Source of the DNA: Anseranas semipalmata
Lineage: Eukaryota > Chordata > Aves > Anseriformes > Anseranatidae
Assembly (NCBI GenBank): GCA_013399115.1
Contig: VXAA01003176.1
Location: 619,104 to 683,103 of the forward strand
Length of the DNA stretch: 64,000 bases
Direction of reading: 5' to 3'
The translations under genes and the position numbers were made by a program. Below the pieces are notes generated by a model, which was not told where the DNA came from, did not search any database, and worked only from the letters and a program-made list of their open reading frames with translations. Positions within the stretch are counted from its first letter, which is position 1. The number at the start of each line of letters is the position of its first letter. Shown in pieces: positions 62,906 through 64,000 of the stretch.

Positions 62906-64000
62906 TTACTACGGATGCGAAAATTCAAGATATGCCAAAGTATGCATAAAATATATGGGTATAAAATATACACAGAGTAAATTTAGGCAAGACAGAGAAG
63001 ATTCTCAATCCTTAGAAAACTTTTCTCCGCTAAAAGGAGAAAAAAATACAACTGTTTGACAATATGTTAAAGAATAATGTGAAAACTATAGCAGCGTGTG
63101 AACGGACTCAATGATGGAAAGAAAGCTTGTTAGTTTTCATTAGAGACAGTTACTCATTTTCACAAAAATTGTTGCTTAGGAAAATATTTTTCCTAAAACA
63201 GTCTGCCTTCCACTGAAAATATGATTTTTTGAAATTTCAAAGTATTAATGCCAACAAAATGAAAAAATTTGTTTTAAACTTGGATGAAACCTAAAATAGC
63301 AAATTGTCTGAGCAATTCCAATAAAAAAATCCCAAGTTTGATTTTGAAATTCCTATGAAGTGTACAACGGCAGGAGCACTTTGTTGCCATACTGTCCCAA
63401 ACAACCCTATAAAGTATGTAATCTCACACTTCAGAATACCTGTATTAAGACAGCTTACTGAAGATTTTCTAAGATGTTACATGGAAAAGGCAGTAAAAGT
63501 AAGGCATGCATGACAACTAACATGAATATGAAAAATCTGGCTTGAGATCCCCCTGAAACATTACAGTGTCTGCTTCAAACACAAAAGCTCAATTTTCAAC
63601 TAAAAGCTTTACGTGCCTTTTTTTGTTAACTTGGACAAAAGACCTCAAATTTCAGCAAGATGACAATGTTCTTTTTTTATGATTGATATTTTGGTAAGAA
63701 AATTCCTCAGGAACATGATACAAAACCACATACTGAATCCGAGAAGCAAATCTAGTACTAAATTAAACCTGAGATGAAAAATTAAATTTTCTATGATTTA
63801 CTACTTCCTGTATACTGAAAAATCCCTTAGTACCAGCAGAATTTGTTCTCTTCCCTAGTTAGTCAGTTTCATTTTCCTCTCTCTTTTATATTGACAGAAA
63901 CAAAATAATTAAGACATCGTTTGCATAATCCTTGACTCCAGCATCTCCTCAATGTTTTCAAAAGCACTTAAGGACCTTTTTAGTCACAGAAAGGATCTGG

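Larger units (their letters stand above)
40959..64000 (-). other. MARCHF1: MARCHF1 upstream intron (at least 23 kb, 5' end outside window)
   Basis: From the acceptor of the 51-bp exon to the high-coordinate edge I found no further MARCHF1 exon. It holds an AT-rich repeat, three CR1 fragments, an LTR terminus, and AC and AT microsatellites. The remaining sequence, including 50.7-53.4 kb where several 90-118-codon plus-strand frames cluster, is AT-rich and shows no family match, shared frame or splice logic. I regard those frames as chance. Confidence 0.8.

Noticed and set aside
1..64000. CRISPR array, prokaryotic operons, phage or toxin systems
   Set aside because: No regularly spaced direct repeats, ribosome-binding-site-led gene series or relevant protein families were seen; the window is vertebrate intronic DNA.

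Overview
This is a 64 kb stretch of vertebrate nuclear DNA, almost certainly from a bird. Three things support that. The only gene I can recognise is spread over tiny exons and multi-kilobase introns. The interspersed repeats are CR1 LINE fragments, avian ERVL-type solo LTRs and very old tRNA-derived amniote SINEs. I see no mammalian Alu, B1 or L1 sequence. The background is AT-rich, as expected for a macrochromosome intron. I cannot name the species.

The window lies inside one gene on the minus strand, MARCHF1 (membrane-associated RING-CH finger 1, formerly MARCH1). This is a membrane E3 ubiquitin ligase that down-regulates MHC class II and CD86 in antigen-presenting cells. In transcription order (high to low coordinate) the supported coding pieces are: a 51-bp exon (40958-40908); an 80-bp exon (29071-28992) that can also be read as the 3' part of an alternative first exon with its own ATG at 29182; a 744-bp frame-neutral cassette exon (28706-27963); and the 181-bp exon carrying nearly all of the RING-CH zinc finger (14494-14314). 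Splice sites and phases agree across all of them. The canonical upstream start exon must lie above 64000, and the exons for the two membrane spans and the C-terminus lie below coordinate 1.

Everything else is intron. 1-14313 is intron with simple repeats only. 14495-27962 holds two GC-rich solo LTRs of different ERVL-like families in opposite orientation (18484-19477 minus, 19795-20339 plus), two ancient tRNA-derived SINE remnants and another old repeat. 28707-28991 is an unusually short intron with a TC-repeat polypyrimidine tract. 29072-40907 has a small CpG cluster near 38.2 kb. 40959-64000 contains three CR1 fragments, a 63-bp LTR terminus, an AC microsatellite and other simple repeats.

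I found no bacterial-type system, CRISPR array, intact tRNA or rRNA gene, or second protein-coding gene. Most open frames here are chance, especially the long overlapping ones inside the GC-rich LTRs. The most interesting biology is how MARCHF1 isoforms are built: an alternative start, and a symmetric cassette whose last codons replace the segment that supplies the first zinc-binding cysteine.
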